This document shows, piece by piece, positions 1-8,862 of a stretch of DNA of 64,000 nt (position 1 is the first letter of the stretch; each line of letters begins with the position of its first letter). Source of the DNA: Mesorhizobium plurifarium. Lineage in GTDB: Bacteria > Pseudomonadota > Alphaproteobacteria > Rhizobiales > Rhizobiaceae. The position numbers and the translations under genes were made by a program. The stretch is taken from the NCBI GenBank assembly GCA_000824785.1, contig CCNB01000007.1, positions 408,021 to 472,020 of the forward strand. Direction: 5' to 3'. The notes under the pieces were generated by a model. It was given only the letters and a program-made list of their open reading frames with translations. It did not search any database and was not told the origin of the DNA.

Positions 1-98
1 GGTCTTCGGCGCCGACCGACACGGAAATCCAGGAGTTCCTGGCTGAGCGCGGCGAAGCGACGACCGCGCTTGGCCGGGCGGAAGCGACTGCAACTTAA
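1..98 (+). CDS. C-terminal tail of an unidentified protein (partial)
   Basis: An open frame runs in from the left edge and stops at TAA 96-98, coding for about 31 residues ending in GRAEATAT. The tail is Ala/Glu/Thr-rich and carries no recognisable motif. It lies 39 bases before the next start codon, so it could belong to the same operon as the following importer. Too little is present to name it. Confidence 0.4.
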   Translation, partial: SSAPTDTEIQEFLAERGEATTALGRAEATAT

Positions 99-137
99 CA
101 AGCCCGTCAACCGGGCGAACAATGAGAGGAAAATATC

Positions 138-1202
138 ATGCGCATGCCCAGATTGACCGCTTTTCTGACGGCCACCGCCGTCTTCGTCTCCGCATTCACG
201 TTTGCCGCACAAGCCGCCGAGGAAGTGCATGTGCTCAACTGGAAGGGCTATGGCGCCGACGAGCCATGGGCGGTCGCCGATTTCGAGAAGGCGACCGGCT
301 TCAAGGTGGTCAACGACTTCTTCAACTCCGAACAGGAGATGCTGACCAAGATCCGCACCAATCCCGGCCTTTACGACGTCGTCATGATCAACGCCGCCTT
401 CAACGACCAGGCGATGGCCGGCAAGCTGATCCAGCCGATCGACGTCTCGAAGCTTTCCAACTATGCCGACATCGCCAAGGACAAGGCCGGCTCGCCGATG
501 CTCAACCATGACGGCAAGGTCTATGGCGTGCCGTGGGTGTGGGGCCTGACGGCTCTGGCCATCAACGAAAAGTCCTTCGACAAACCGCCGGCGAGCATCG
601 CCGAGATGTGGGACCCGGCGCATAAGGGACGCGTCATCATCCGCGACGACGCCGTCGAGGCGGTGCAGTTCGGCGCGATCGCATCGGGTCAGAACATCAA
701 CGACATCAAGGATATGGACGCGGTCAAGGCCAAGCTCACCTCGCTGATGCCGCAGATCAAGACCTTCTGGAGCTCGGAGAACGACTGGAACCAGATGGTC
801 GCCTCCAACCAGATCGACATCGGCACCTATTGGAGCGGCTCGGCCGACCGCGCCAAGACGCATTTCAAGCTGCCGGTCTCGCTGGTCATCCCGCAGGAAG
901 GTGCCGTCGCCTGGCTCGACGCCTTCTCAATCCCCGTCGGCTCAAAGAACGTCGCCGGCGCCGAGGCCTTCATCAACTACATGATCGACCCGAAATTCTA
1001 TGTCGAATGGGTCACCAAGGTCGGCGCGCCGGTCTCCGCCAACACCAAGGCGGTCGACGCCCTGCCTGAGGATTCCTTCAACCGCAAGGTCATGGGCAGC
1101 CCCGATGTCGCCAAGCGCATCCAGTTCCAGGCGCCGATCACCGACGAGCAGCGCGAGAAGTATCTGGCGCTGTGGCAGGAGCTGAAGGTCAACGTGAAGT
1201 AA
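138..1202 (+). CDS. PotD/PotF-like ABC transporter substrate-binding protein
   Basis: Periplasmic binding protein of the spermidine/putrescine (PotD) class, 354 residues, the usual length. It begins with a Sec signal peptide (hydrophobic residues about 8-22, cleavage near AQAAEE) followed by the early VLNWKGYG segment typical of PotD-like proteins. Start ATG 138 is preceded by a purine-rich GAGAGGA. It is first in a four-gene operon with two permeases and an ATPase, 28 bases before the next gene. A cationic amine or polyamine is the likely ligand by family. The exact substrate cannot be read from the sequence, and opines or other amines remain possible. Confidence 0.85.
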   Translation: MRMPRLTAFLTATAVFVSAFTFAAQAAEEVHVLNWKGYGADEPWAVADFEKATGFKVVNDFFNSEQEMLTKIRTNPGLYDVVMINAAFNDQAMAGKLIQPIDVSKLSNYADIAKDKAGSPMLNHDGKVYGVPWVWGLTALAINEKSFDKPPASIAEMWDPAHKGRVIIRDDAVEAVQFGAIASGQNINDIKDMDAVKAKLTSLMPQIKTFWSSENDWNQMVASNQIDIGTYWSGSADRAKTHFKLPVSLVIPQEGAVAWLDAFSIPVGSKNVAGAEAFINYMIDPKFYVEWVTKVGAPVSANTKAVDALPEDSFNRKVMGSPDVAKRIQFQAPITDEQREKYLALWQELKVNVK

Positions 1203-1230
1203 TCGATGTCTTTCGGGGAGGAGAGGCAGA

Positions 1231-2100
1231 ATGGCTGACCAGCTTGCGATCGGTTCGCGCCGCGGACTGAAGCCGGCGCTGCCGCTTCTCCTTCCCGCCT
1301 ATCTGTGGCTGACGGTGGCGATCTTCCTGCCGCTGTCGGCCATGGTCTTCTTCTCGTTCATGACCGACCTGCCGCTGGCCGGAAAGGAATGGTCGTTCAC
1401 GCTCGGCAATTACGCGGTGTTCTTCTCGCAGAGCCTCTATTCGACGCTGCTCTTCGCCTCCCTGCGTCTCGGCCTCGAGGTCACGCTGTGGTGCATCGTC
1501 ATCGGCTATCCGGCGGCCTATGTGCTCGCCAAGGTGCTGAAAGGGCGCAGCCGCGAGGCGATCTTCCTGCTCGTCATCCTGCCGTTCTGGTCGAATGGGC
1601 TGGTGCGCATCTTCTCCTGGGCGATGGTGCTGCGCGAAGGCGGCATCCTCGACACCGCGCTCAACGCGGTGCTGCCGTTCAAGATCAACATCGATCTCAT
1701 GTATTCCTATCCGGCCGTCATCATCGGCCTGGTGCACTCCTATGTGCCCTACATGGTGCTGACCTGTTATCTGACACTGCAGGCCATTGACGACTCGCTG
1801 ATCGAAGCCGGCCGCTCGCTTGGCGCCTCGCGGCGGCAGGTGCTTTGGCGGGTGATCATCCCGCTGTCGATGCCGGGGCTGATCGCGGGTGCCGCGCTGA
1901 TCTTCGTGCCGGTTGTCGGCTCCTTCATGGAGCCGCGCATCCTGGGCGGCCGCACCGGCACATTCTACGGCACCGTCATCGAGGATCAGTTCGTCGCCGT
2001 CTTCAACTGGCCGCTGGGCGCCGCGCTCTCCTTCATCCTGCTCGCCGTCGTGCTGATCATCCTGGCGCTGGCAGCACCCGTTCTGCGGAGGGCTGGGTGA
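1231..2100 (+). CDS. PotB-like ABC transporter permease
   Basis: Inner-membrane permease of the binding-protein-dependent type, 289 residues with about six hydrophobic helices. The EAA loop that docks the ATPase is visible as IEAGRSLGASRRQVLWRVII (about residues 191-210). ATG 1231 follows a GGGGAGGAGAGG ribosome site. Its TGA overlaps the ATG of the next permease, which indicates translational coupling. It should pair with that PotC-like permease to form the heterodimeric channel for the PotD-like binding protein upstream. Confidence 0.85.
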   Translation: MADQLAIGSRRGLKPALPLLLPAYLWLTVAIFLPLSAMVFFSFMTDLPLAGKEWSFTLGNYAVFFSQSLYSTLLFASLRLGLEVTLWCIVIGYPAAYVLAKVLKGRSREAIFLLVILPFWSNGLVRIFSWAMVLREGGILDTALNAVLPFKINIDLMYSYPAVIIGLVHSYVPYMVLTCYLTLQAIDDSLIEAGRSLGASRRQVLWRVIIPLSMPGLIAGAALIFVPVVGSFMEPRILGGRTGTFYGTVIEDQFVAVFNWPLGAALSFILLAVVLIILALAAPVLRRAG

Positions 2101-2888
2101 TGGCGACGACGCGCATCCTCGAAGGGCTCGGGCGCTTCTACATCGTGCTTTTGCTCGGCTTCCTCTATCTGCCGATCATCATCATGGCGGCGATGTCCTT
2201 CAACGCCTCACCATTCTACCAATTGCCGTTCGAATGGACGACGGACTGGTATCAATCGCTCTGGCAGAACGACCAGCTGATCGCGGCGACATGGAACAGC
2301 ATCGAGATCGCCGTCATCACCACTTTGATATCGACCGTGCTGGGTTCGATGGCTTCGCTCGCGCTCTATCGCTACGAGTTCCGCGGCAAGAAAGTGCTGC
2401 AGGCGCTGCTCTTCCCGCCGATCGCCATTCCATGGCTGATCACCGGCACGGCGATGCTGATCTTCTTCTTCGGCGTCGGCATCGGCCGCGGGTTTATCGC
2501 CATCCTGCTTGGCCATGTCGCGCTGGCGCTGCCTTACGTCATCGTCGTCGTCTCCGCGCGGCTGCAAACCTTCGCGCCGGAGCTGGAGGAGGCGGCGCGC
2601 TCGCTCGGCGCCAACCAGTGGCAGGTGACCATGCGCGTCACCTTGCCCTGGATCATGCCCGGCGTGATCGCCGGCGGGCTGTTCGCCTTCGCCGTGTCGT
2701 TCGACCAGTTCGTGGTCTCCTATTTCCTGTCGACGCCCGGCCAGACGACGCTGCCGGTCGAAATCTATGCTGCGATCCGCAAAGGCTTCACGCCCGAGAT
2801 CAACGCGGTCTCGACGATCATCATTGTCGTGTCGATGGCGCTGATGCTGCTCACGGCGCGTTTCTTCAAATTCGGCGGAGAGAAATAA
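2100..2888 (+). CDS. PotC-like ABC transporter permease
   Basis: Second permease of the operon, 262 residues. ATG 2100 shares its A with the TGA of the previous gene; the much longer open frame upstream is an artefact of G+C-rich sequence. An EAA motif (LEEAARSLGANQWQVTMRVT) lies in the C-terminal half and the N-terminus is a long hydrophobic helix. Its own stop TAA (2886-2888) overlaps the ATG of the ATPase gene, so the whole operon is translationally coupled. Confidence 0.85.
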   Translation: MATTRILEGLGRFYIVLLLGFLYLPIIIMAAMSFNASPFYQLPFEWTTDWYQSLWQNDQLIAATWNSIEIAVITTLISTVLGSMASLALYRYEFRGKKVLQALLFPPIAIPWLITGTAMLIFFFGVGIGRGFIAILLGHVALALPYVIVVVSARLQTFAPELEEAARSLGANQWQVTMRVTLPWIMPGVIAGGLFAFAVSFDQFVVSYFLSTPGQTTLPVEIYAAIRKGFTPEINAVSTIIIVVSMALMLLTARFFKFGGEK

Positions 2889-3952
2889 TGGCAGGCGTCC
2901 AGGTCGCGAACGTCTCCCGCAGTTTCGGCGCGCACAAGGCGCTGGACGATGTCTCGATCGATTTCGCCGATGGCGGCTTCTACGCGCTGCTCGGGCCGTC
3001 GGGCAGCGGCAAGACCACGCTGCTGCGCCAGATCGCCGGCTTCGATTTTCCGGATGCCGGCCGCATCGCCATTGGCGGCGAAAGCGTCGAGCGCGTGCCG
3101 GTCGAGAAGCGGCGCATCGGCATGGTGTTCCAGAACTATGCTTTGTTTCCCAATATGAGCGTCGCCGACAATATCGCCTTCGGCCTTTCGGTGCGCGGCG
3201 AGCCGAAGGCGACGATCGCTAAGGAAGTGCAGCGCGCGCTCGACCTGGTGCAGCTCGGCAAGCTCGGCGGGCGTAAGCCGCACCAGCTTTCCGGCGGCCA
3301 GCGCCAGCGCGTGGCGCTGGCGCGCGCCATCGTCACCAAGCCGCGCGTGCTCCTGCTCGACGAGCCGCTCGGCGCGCTCGACAAGGCGCTGCGCGTCGAT
3401 ATGCAGATCGAGCTGAAGCGCATCCAGCGCGAGATCGGCATCACCACCATCTTCGTCACGCATGACCAGGAAGAGGCGCTGACTATGAGCGACCGGATCG
3501 GCATATTGCGTGACGGCCGCATGGTGCAGGAGGGGCCGCCCGAGGAGATCTACGACCGGCCGCAGAGCGAGTTCGCCGCGACCTTCCTCGGCGACGCCAA
3601 CATCTTTCGCGGCAATGCCACCGGCTTCGGAATCAAGCTGCCCGACGGGACCACGATCGCGGCTTCGACAGGCGCATCGGTGCCGGCCGGCGCCAAGGCG
3701 AGCTGCGCGGTCCGGCCCGAGCGCATCCGGATTTCCACCGGCGCGGCAAAGCCCGACCCAGCCAATGCCAACACGCTCACAGGGCGGGTCTCGAAACGCA
3801 TCTTCGCCGGCAACAACAGCACCTATTTCGTCGACCGTGACGGCCAGACGCTGAAGGTGATCGTCCAGAACACAGGTGCCGAGCGCCTGGCCGAAGGCGA
3901 GCCGGTGGTGCTCAGCTGGTCGCCGGACAGCACGGTGCTGATCGCGGCCTGA
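2888..3952 (+). CDS. PotA-like ABC transporter ATP-binding protein
   Basis: Cytoplasmic ATPase that powers the PotD/B/C-like importer, 354 residues. Walker A GPSGSGKTT (about 38-46), signature LSGGQRQR, Walker B LLLDEPLGALD and switch histidine in VTHDQEEA are all intact. The C-terminal 120 residues form the TOBE/MOP-type regulatory domain usual in PotA and MalK proteins. ATG 2888 overlaps the previous stop. The gene ends 18 bases from the convergent LacI-type regulator gene, and no clear terminator hairpin is visible in that short gap. Confidence 0.88.
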   Translation: MAGVQVANVSRSFGAHKALDDVSIDFADGGFYALLGPSGSGKTTLLRQIAGFDFPDAGRIAIGGESVERVPVEKRRIGMVFQNYALFPNMSVADNIAFGLSVRGEPKATIAKEVQRALDLVQLGKLGGRKPHQLSGGQRQRVALARAIVTKPRVLLLDEPLGALDKALRVDMQIELKRIQREIGITTIFVTHDQEEALTMSDRIGILRDGRMVQEGPPEEIYDRPQSEFAATFLGDANIFRGNATGFGIKLPDGTTIAASTGASVPAGAKASCAVRPERIRISTGAAKPDPANANTLTGRVSKRIFAGNNSTYFVDRDGQTLKVIVQNTGAERLAEGEPVVLSWSPDSTVLIAA

Positions 3953-3970
3953 GATTGGCGAGCCCCGCGC

Positions 3971-4999
3971 TCAAATCTCCGGGATGCTCTCGCGGAAAAT
4001 CACCTGCAGCCGCGGCTGGTGGAGTTCGTAGGGCAAGCCCCTGACGGAGTGGGACAAGATGTTGAGCGCCTCCCTGGCCTCGACGCGCGGGTTCTGGTCG
4101 ATCACCGCATCGAGCGTGCCGTCGAGCAGCAGCTCCTTGGTGCCGTCGGTCACCTCATGGCCAAGGAAGATGATCTCCTTGGCGCGTCCGCGTTCCTTTA
4201 GCGCGCGGGCGATGCCGGTGTTGCCGGCGCCGACATTGTAGATGGCGGCGAGGTCGGGATGGCGTTCGAGCAAGGCGAAGGCCTCCGAATAGGCCTTTTC
4301 GCGGTCGTCGAGCATTTCACGCATCTCGACGATCTCGAGGTTGGGAGATTCCTCTGCGACGATATGGCGGAAACCCATCTCGCGTTCCTCATGGCCGCGA
4401 TAGGCGAGCGAGCCGGCGAACAGCGCCACCTTGCCCGGACGTCCGGCGCCCATGAAGCGGTTGAGAAGATAGCCGGCCAGCCGCCCGGCGGCGCGGTTGT
4501 CGATGCCGATATAGGCGACCCGCGGCACATGCAGGATGTCGGAGGCGATCGTCACGACCTTGATGTCGCTCGCCGACAGCGAGCGGATCGCCTCGCGCAC
4601 CGTGGGGTGGTCGAGCGCGATGACGCCGACGCCTTGCGTCTGGCCATGCAGGTCCTGCAGCAGGCGGGCGAGGCGGTCGGGATTGAAGCCTTCGATGGTC
4701 GTCACGCGGACGTCGAGGTCGGGCCGCGTCAGTGCCTGCGCCTCGATGTGGCGGTGTAAGAGCTTGATGAAGGAGTTGGTGCCGGCGGGCAGCGCGAAGT
4801 CGAGCCTGACCGTCTGTCCCGGCACGGCGCGCTGCGGCGCGCCGTTCGACGTCTCGGCGATGTAGCCCAGGCGCTGCGCCATCTCGATGACGATCTCGCG
4901 CGTGCGGGCGCGTACGCCCGGCCGGTTGTTGAGCACACGGTCGACCGTGGCCGGAGAAACGCCGGCTTCCCGGGCTATGTCTGTCAGGGTTGACCGCAC
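3971..4999 (-). CDS. LacI-family transcriptional regulator
   Basis: Repressor or activator with an N-terminal LacI helix-turn-helix (STLTDIAREAGVSPATVDRV, from about residue 3) and a C-terminal periplasmic-binding-protein-like sensor domain. The frame stays open well upstream, but the HTH sets the start. GTG 4999 with GAGG eight bases upstream gives 342 residues, the normal family size; GTG 5008 is an alternative. It is transcribed away from the large sugar or rhizopine-type array that starts at 5352 and ends convergently with the Pot-like operon, so the array is its likely target. The effector is probably a sugar, polyol or its phosphate, by analogy. Confidence 0.85.
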   Translation of the reverse strand: MRSTLTDIAREAGVSPATVDRVLNNRPGVRARTREIVIEMAQRLGYIAETSNGAPQRAVPGQTVRLDFALPAGTNSFIKLLHRHIEAQALTRPDLDVRVTTIEGFNPDRLARLLQDLHGQTQGVGVIALDHPTVREAIRSLSASDIKVVTIASDILHVPRVAYIGIDNRAAGRLAGYLLNRFMGAGRPGKVALFAGSLAYRGHEEREMGFRHIVAEESPNLEIVEMREMLDDREKAYSEAFALLERHPDLAAIYNVGAGNTGIARALKERGRAKEIIFLGHEVTDGTKELLLDGTLDAVIDQNPRVEAREALNILSHSVRGLPYELHQPRLQVIFRESIPEI

Positions 5000-5105
5000 G
5001 TCGAGCACCTCATCGCAAGCATCAAAATCACGCAGCGTCCACTCAGTTCCGGAAAACGCCTCAGCGGCAACCGCGATTCTGATGTGAAATGATGTAACCG
5101 CCCTT

Positions 5106-5121
5106 GGCTTGCGCGCAAGCC
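5106..5121. promoter_or_regulatory. Candidate LacI-family operator
   Basis: A perfect 16-base palindrome, GGCTTGCGCGCAAGCC, with the central CG typical of LacI-family operators. It lies in the 352-base divergent region between the LacI-type gene (start 4999) and the binding-protein gene (start 5352). This is the only clean LacI-style palindrome I found in the region. Assigning it to the adjacent regulator is an inference. Confidence 0.5.
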
Positions 5122-5276
5122 GGCGCGGTACATAAGGCGGCGAAGGTCCGGCCAAGGCGGCCGGATCGCGGCGAAAGCCCCTCAAATTCAAGCAATGGGT
5201 GCGATGTGAAGGGTTCGGCTGACTGCATTTTCTCCCTCATTTGCGATCTTATGACGTGTTTTGAGTATTTATGATG

Positions 5277-5306
5277 TTGACAGCCTTCACATGCTGTCGT
5301 CAATAT
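5277..5306 (+). promoter_or_regulatory. Candidate sigma-70-type promoter for the 5352 operon
   Basis: TTGACA at 5277-5282 is followed by CAATAT at 5301-5306, close to the rhizobial CTTGAC/CTATAT consensus but with spacing longer than ideal. The spacer holds an inverted repeat (GACAGC 5279-5284, GCTGTC 5293-5298) that could be a second regulator site. The surroundings are A+T-richer than the coding DNA. Confidence 0.35.
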
Positions 5307-5351
5307 CCCTCACGTGGGCCATGGAGGAACAGGCCCCGAGGGAGGAATTCG

Positions 5352-6965
5352 ATGTCTCAATTGATCCGCATGTCGCGGCGCAGCCTTTTGGCGTCCGGAG
5401 GAAAGGCCGCGGTGTTCGTCGCCGCGACCGGTATTGCACCGCAGTTCATTCGTCCCGGCCGCGCCTTCGCGGCGGATGCGCTGGCGCCCGGCATGATCGG
5501 CGGGCCGACCGGCTTCGACGGCGCGGAGCGCTATCAATACGGAGCCGAGACGCCGGAAGGGCGCGCCGTCGAGGCGGCCAAGGCCCTGAAGGCGGCCGGC
5601 AAGGCGCCGGCGAAGATCGTTCTCGGCCTGTCCGACGGCTCGATCGGCCAGCTGACCAAGCCGTTCCCGGCCGGCGCGCCGTCGATAAAGGAGCTCTGGG
5701 AAAAGGAAACCGGCATCCAGATCGAAATCGTCGGCCTGCCGAACGGCCAGGAATTCACCAAGACGATGCAGGACATCTCCACCAAGGGTGGGGCCTACGA
5801 CATCTACTCGACCGAATGGAACCGGCTCGGCGATCTCGCCGAAACCGGCGGCATCGCCAAGCTCGACGACTTCGTCGCCAAGCACAAGCCGGAGTGGGAC
5901 GACCCGAAGCAGGGCTACGTCAACGGCGCCAAGGGCGTGTCGCTGCTCAACCAGTATCGCGGCTCGACGTATGGCGTGTCGCTGGACGGCGACTTCCAGA
6001 CCTGGGTCTACCGCACGGATCTGTTCAGCGACACCGCCGAGCAGAAGGCTTTCAAGGACAAATACGGCTACGACCTGGCGCCGCCGAAGACCTGGAAGCA
6101 GCACAGCGACGTCGCGGCCTTCTTCCAGCGGCCGGACAAGGGCCTGTTCGGGTCGACCGACCTGCGCAACCAGGGCTGGGGCTACACCAACTGGTACCAG
6201 CGCTATGTCTCGATGGCCTCGCCCAACCAGTTCCTGTTCGGCGATGACGGCAAGCCGCTGATCAATTCCGAGCAAGGCATCGCGGCGACGAAGGAATATG
6301 TGGATTCGCTGGCGCACCATTCGCCGGACGCGATCTCGTGGGGCTGGCCGGAGCAGTATGGCAATTTCGCCAAGGGCGGTGCGGCGATGACCTGCGCCTT
6401 CTCCAACCTGCCGAAATTCCTCGACAATGCCGGCAACAAGGATTCCGCCGTCACCGGCAAGATCGGCTCGATGCTGCCGCCGGGACGCGAGATCGACGGC
6501 AAGCTGATCAGCCGCTCGGTGCTCTGGTTCTCGCTGACCGGCATGGTCTCGTCGCAGTCGAAGAATCCGGAGGCCGCCTATCTCTTGCTGCAGTGGCTGG
6601 GCTCGGCCCGCATCTATGCCTGGATGAGCGCCAATCCGGGCGGCTATCTCGATCCGTTCCGGCTCTCGGACTTCGCCGATCCGCTCGTACGCCAGACCTA
6701 TCACGCCTACCACATGGACGTGGTGCGCGAGACGGTGGCGCGTACGGTGCCGACCATCAACTATCCCGGCGCCACCGCCTTCCACAACGCGCTCGACGAG
6801 AACCTCGTCGCCTCGCTGACCAAGGCCAAGACGCCGGAGCAGGCGATGGCCGACACAGAGCGGGAGTGGAAGAAGATCGCGCGCCGCATCGGCGAGGACA
6901 AGCTCCTCGAAGCCATCAAGACCAACAAGGAGGCCTGGCCGACCGTTCTCGATCCGATCAGCTGA
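5352..6965 (+). CDS. Large sugar/polyol ABC transporter substrate-binding protein (Tat signal)
   Basis: Family-1 extracellular solute-binding protein of 537 residues, longer than the usual 420. The N-terminus (MSRRSLLASGGKAAVFVAA) carries a twin-arginine signal, so export folded by Tat is likely. ATG 5352 is chosen over the upstream open frame because of the strong GAGGGAGGAA site just before it. The long length and the two ATPases downstream resemble the rhizobial glycerol importer GlpV-PQ-ST, so a polyol ligand is plausible. It heads the operon of two permeases, two ATPases, a Gfo/Idh enzyme and an isomerase. Confidence 0.83.
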   Translation: MSQLIRMSRRSLLASGGKAAVFVAATGIAPQFIRPGRAFAADALAPGMIGGPTGFDGAERYQYGAETPEGRAVEAAKALKAAGKAPAKIVLGLSDGSIGQLTKPFPAGAPSIKELWEKETGIQIEIVGLPNGQEFTKTMQDISTKGGAYDIYSTEWNRLGDLAETGGIAKLDDFVAKHKPEWDDPKQGYVNGAKGVSLLNQYRGSTYGVSLDGDFQTWVYRTDLFSDTAEQKAFKDKYGYDLAPPKTWKQHSDVAAFFQRPDKGLFGSTDLRNQGWGYTNWYQRYVSMASPNQFLFGDDGKPLINSEQGIAATKEYVDSLAHHSPDAISWGWPEQYGNFAKGGAAMTCAFSNLPKFLDNAGNKDSAVTGKIGSMLPPGREIDGKLISRSVLWFSLTGMVSSQSKNPEAAYLLLQWLGSARIYAWMSANPGGYLDPFRLSDFADPLVRQTYHAYHMDVVRETVARTVPTINYPGATAFHNALDENLVASLTKAKTPEQAMADTEREWKKIARRIGEDKLLEAIKTNKEAWPTVLDPIS

Positions 6966-6987
6966 TCCGCCTCCCTGGATCAGAACC

Positions 6988-7017
6988 GGAGGGGAGGGGC
7001 GTCAGCTCTTCCCCTCC
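6988..7017 (+). terminator. Hairpin between binding-protein and permease genes
   Basis: GGAGGGGA (6988-6995) pairs with TCCCCTCC (7010-7017) in the 80-base gap after the binding-protein gene. There is no U-tract, so partial attenuation or mRNA stabilisation is more likely than full termination. Confidence 0.4.
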
Positions 7018-7045
7018 TTCCTAACGCCACCAGCAAAGCAGCCAG

Positions 7046-7906
7046 ATGAAGCGTTCCGTTCCTTTCGAGATATTCCGCTACGCCGCGATCCTCGCGGCGA
7101 TGGCGGTGACGCTGGTGCCGATCCTGTGGATGGTGTCGATGGCCTTCAAGCCGATCGGCGAGTGGTCGGCGACGGGCGCCGACCTGACCTGGTGGCCGAA
7201 GCAACCGACGCTTGCCAATTTCCAGTTCGTGTTCGGCCACTCCACCAACGACCTGATCGTCGCGCTCGACCACACGGCGGTGAAGCCGATCCTGTCGTCG
7301 CTCTTATCGGCGGTGTTCGGAACCGTGATCGCCATGTCGGCGGGCACCGCCGCAGCCTATGGCTTGTCGCGCTTCGGCTCCGGCCAGAACCTGCCGCTGG
7401 CGCTGATCCAGCTCAGGCTGTTTCCGCCGATGGCCGTCATGATCCCGGTGATGATCATGTGGGCGTTCCTCAATCTCAACGACACGTGGTGGGGACTGGC
7501 GCTGATCTACGGCATCGTCACGCTGCCCTTCGCCTTCTGGCTGATGAAGACCTTCTTCGACGACATGCCGCGCGAGATCGAGGAGGCGGCCCTCGTCGAG
7601 GGCTGCTCGCGGCTGCGCGTCTTCACCCGCATCACGCTGCCGATGATGCGCGCGCCGCTGGCGAGTGCTGCGCTCTTCGTCTTCATCCTCAACTGGTCGG
7701 ATTATCTCATCGCGCTGCTGCTCACCACGCGCGAATGGGTGACGATCCCCGTTTACATGGCGTCGCTATCGTCCTCGATGACCGGACAGCTCTACGGCGC
7801 CAAGGCCGCGCTCGGCCTGATCGCGGCGGTGCCGCCGGTGATCATGGGCATCGCCATCCAGCGTCACCTGGTGCGTGGGCTGACCTTCGGAGCACTCAAG
7901 CAATGA
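7046..7906 (+). CDS. MalG-like ABC transporter permease
   Basis: CUT1-type inner-membrane permease, 286 residues, six predicted helices starting at about residue 11. The EAA loop [22 protein letters not shown] is present about residues 178-199. Its TGA overlaps the ATG of the next permease (ATGA, 7903-7906). It forms the translocation pore with that MalF-like partner. Confidence 0.85.
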   Translation: MKRSVPFEIFRYAAILAAMAVTLVPILWMVSMAFKPIGEWSATGADLTWWPKQPTLANFQFVFGHSTNDLIVALDHTAVKPILSSLLSAVFGTVIAMSAGTAAAYGLSRFGSGQNLPLALIQLRLFPPMAVMIPVMIMWAFLNLNDTWWGLALIYGIVTLPFAFWLMKTFFDDMPREIEEAALVEGCSRLRVFTRITLPMMRAPLASAALFVFILNWSDYLIALLLTTREWVTIPVYMASLSSSMTGQLYGAKAALGLIAAVPPVIMGIAIQRHLVRGLTFGALKQ

Positions 7907-8862
7907 GCGCGGTGACGGCGACGATTGCGGAGGACAAGATGGGCGCCGTGCATGCCAAGCCGGCCCAGCGGGACGAGGGCGCGCGGCTGGGCTTTCGCCT
8001 GACCCTACCGGCGCAGATCCTGGTGCTGTTCATCTCGGCCTTTCCGCTTCTGATGCAGCTCTACATCAGCGTCACCGACTGGTCGCCGCTGTCGGGCGTC
8101 GGCTGGTGGAACGCCTGGGAGATGTGGAACAGCTTCGCCAACTACACAGACCTCGCGGCCGACACGCGCTTCTGGAGCGCACTGCAGCGTACCGCGATCG
8201 TCATGCTGGTCTGCGTGCCGGCGGAGTTCCTGCTGGGCCTCGCGCTGGCGACGCTGTTCGCCGACGATTTTCCCGGCAAGCGCATCTTCTATTCGATCCT
8301 CTTGATGCCGATGATGGTCGTGCCCGCGGTCGCCGGCTACATGTTCTTCATGCTGTTCCAGTCGGGCGGTCCGGTGAACGACATCCTGTCACGGATCGTT
8401 GGCGCGCCGGTCACCATCGCCTGGCTGTCGGATCCGACCCTGGCGCTGATCGCCGTCATGATCGCCGACATCTGGCAGTGGACGCCGCTGATGTTCCTCA
8501 TTCTGCTCGCCGGCATGGTCGGCGTGCCGGAGGATCAGATGAAGGCGGCGACGCTGCTCGGCGCCAATGCCTGGCAGCGCTTCACCACGATCGTGCTGCC
8601 GAAGATGAAGACGATCATCATCATCGCGCTGGCGATCCGGGTGATCGAGAATTTCAAGATATTCGACACGCTCTACATCATGACCGGCGGCGGTCCCGGC
8701 GTCGCCACCGAGACGATCTCCGTCTACATCTACAAGGTCACCACGCAGGACCTGATCTGGGGCTATGTGGCGGCGATCGCGCTGGCTATCCTGATCGTGC
8801 TCTCGATCGTCGCGGTCTACGCCATGAAGCGCATGGCGAAGAGCCGGGAGGTGCCGGCATGA
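7903..8862 (+). CDS. MalF-like ABC transporter permease
   Basis: Second CUT1-type permease, 319 residues, with an N-terminal cytoplasmic stretch of about 35 residues before the first helix. A conserved loop ([21 protein letters not shown]) marks the ATPase docking site. Start ATG 7903 overlaps the upstream stop, and its own stop overlaps the start of the first ATPase gene (ATGA, 8859-8862). Translational coupling through four genes supports one transport complex. Confidence 0.85.
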   Translation: MSAVTATIAEDKMGAVHAKPAQRDEGARLGFRLTLPAQILVLFISAFPLLMQLYISVTDWSPLSGVGWWNAWEMWNSFANYTDLAADTRFWSALQRTAIVMLVCVPAEFLLGLALATLFADDFPGKRIFYSILLMPMMVVPAVAGYMFFMLFQSGGPVNDILSRIVGAPVTIAWLSDPTLALIAVMIADIWQWTPLMFLILLAGMVGVPEDQMKAATLLGANAWQRFTTIVLPKMKTIIIIALAIRVIENFKIFDTLYIMTGGGPGVATETISVYIYKVTTQDLIWGYVAAIALAILIVLSIVAVYAMKRMAKSREVPA

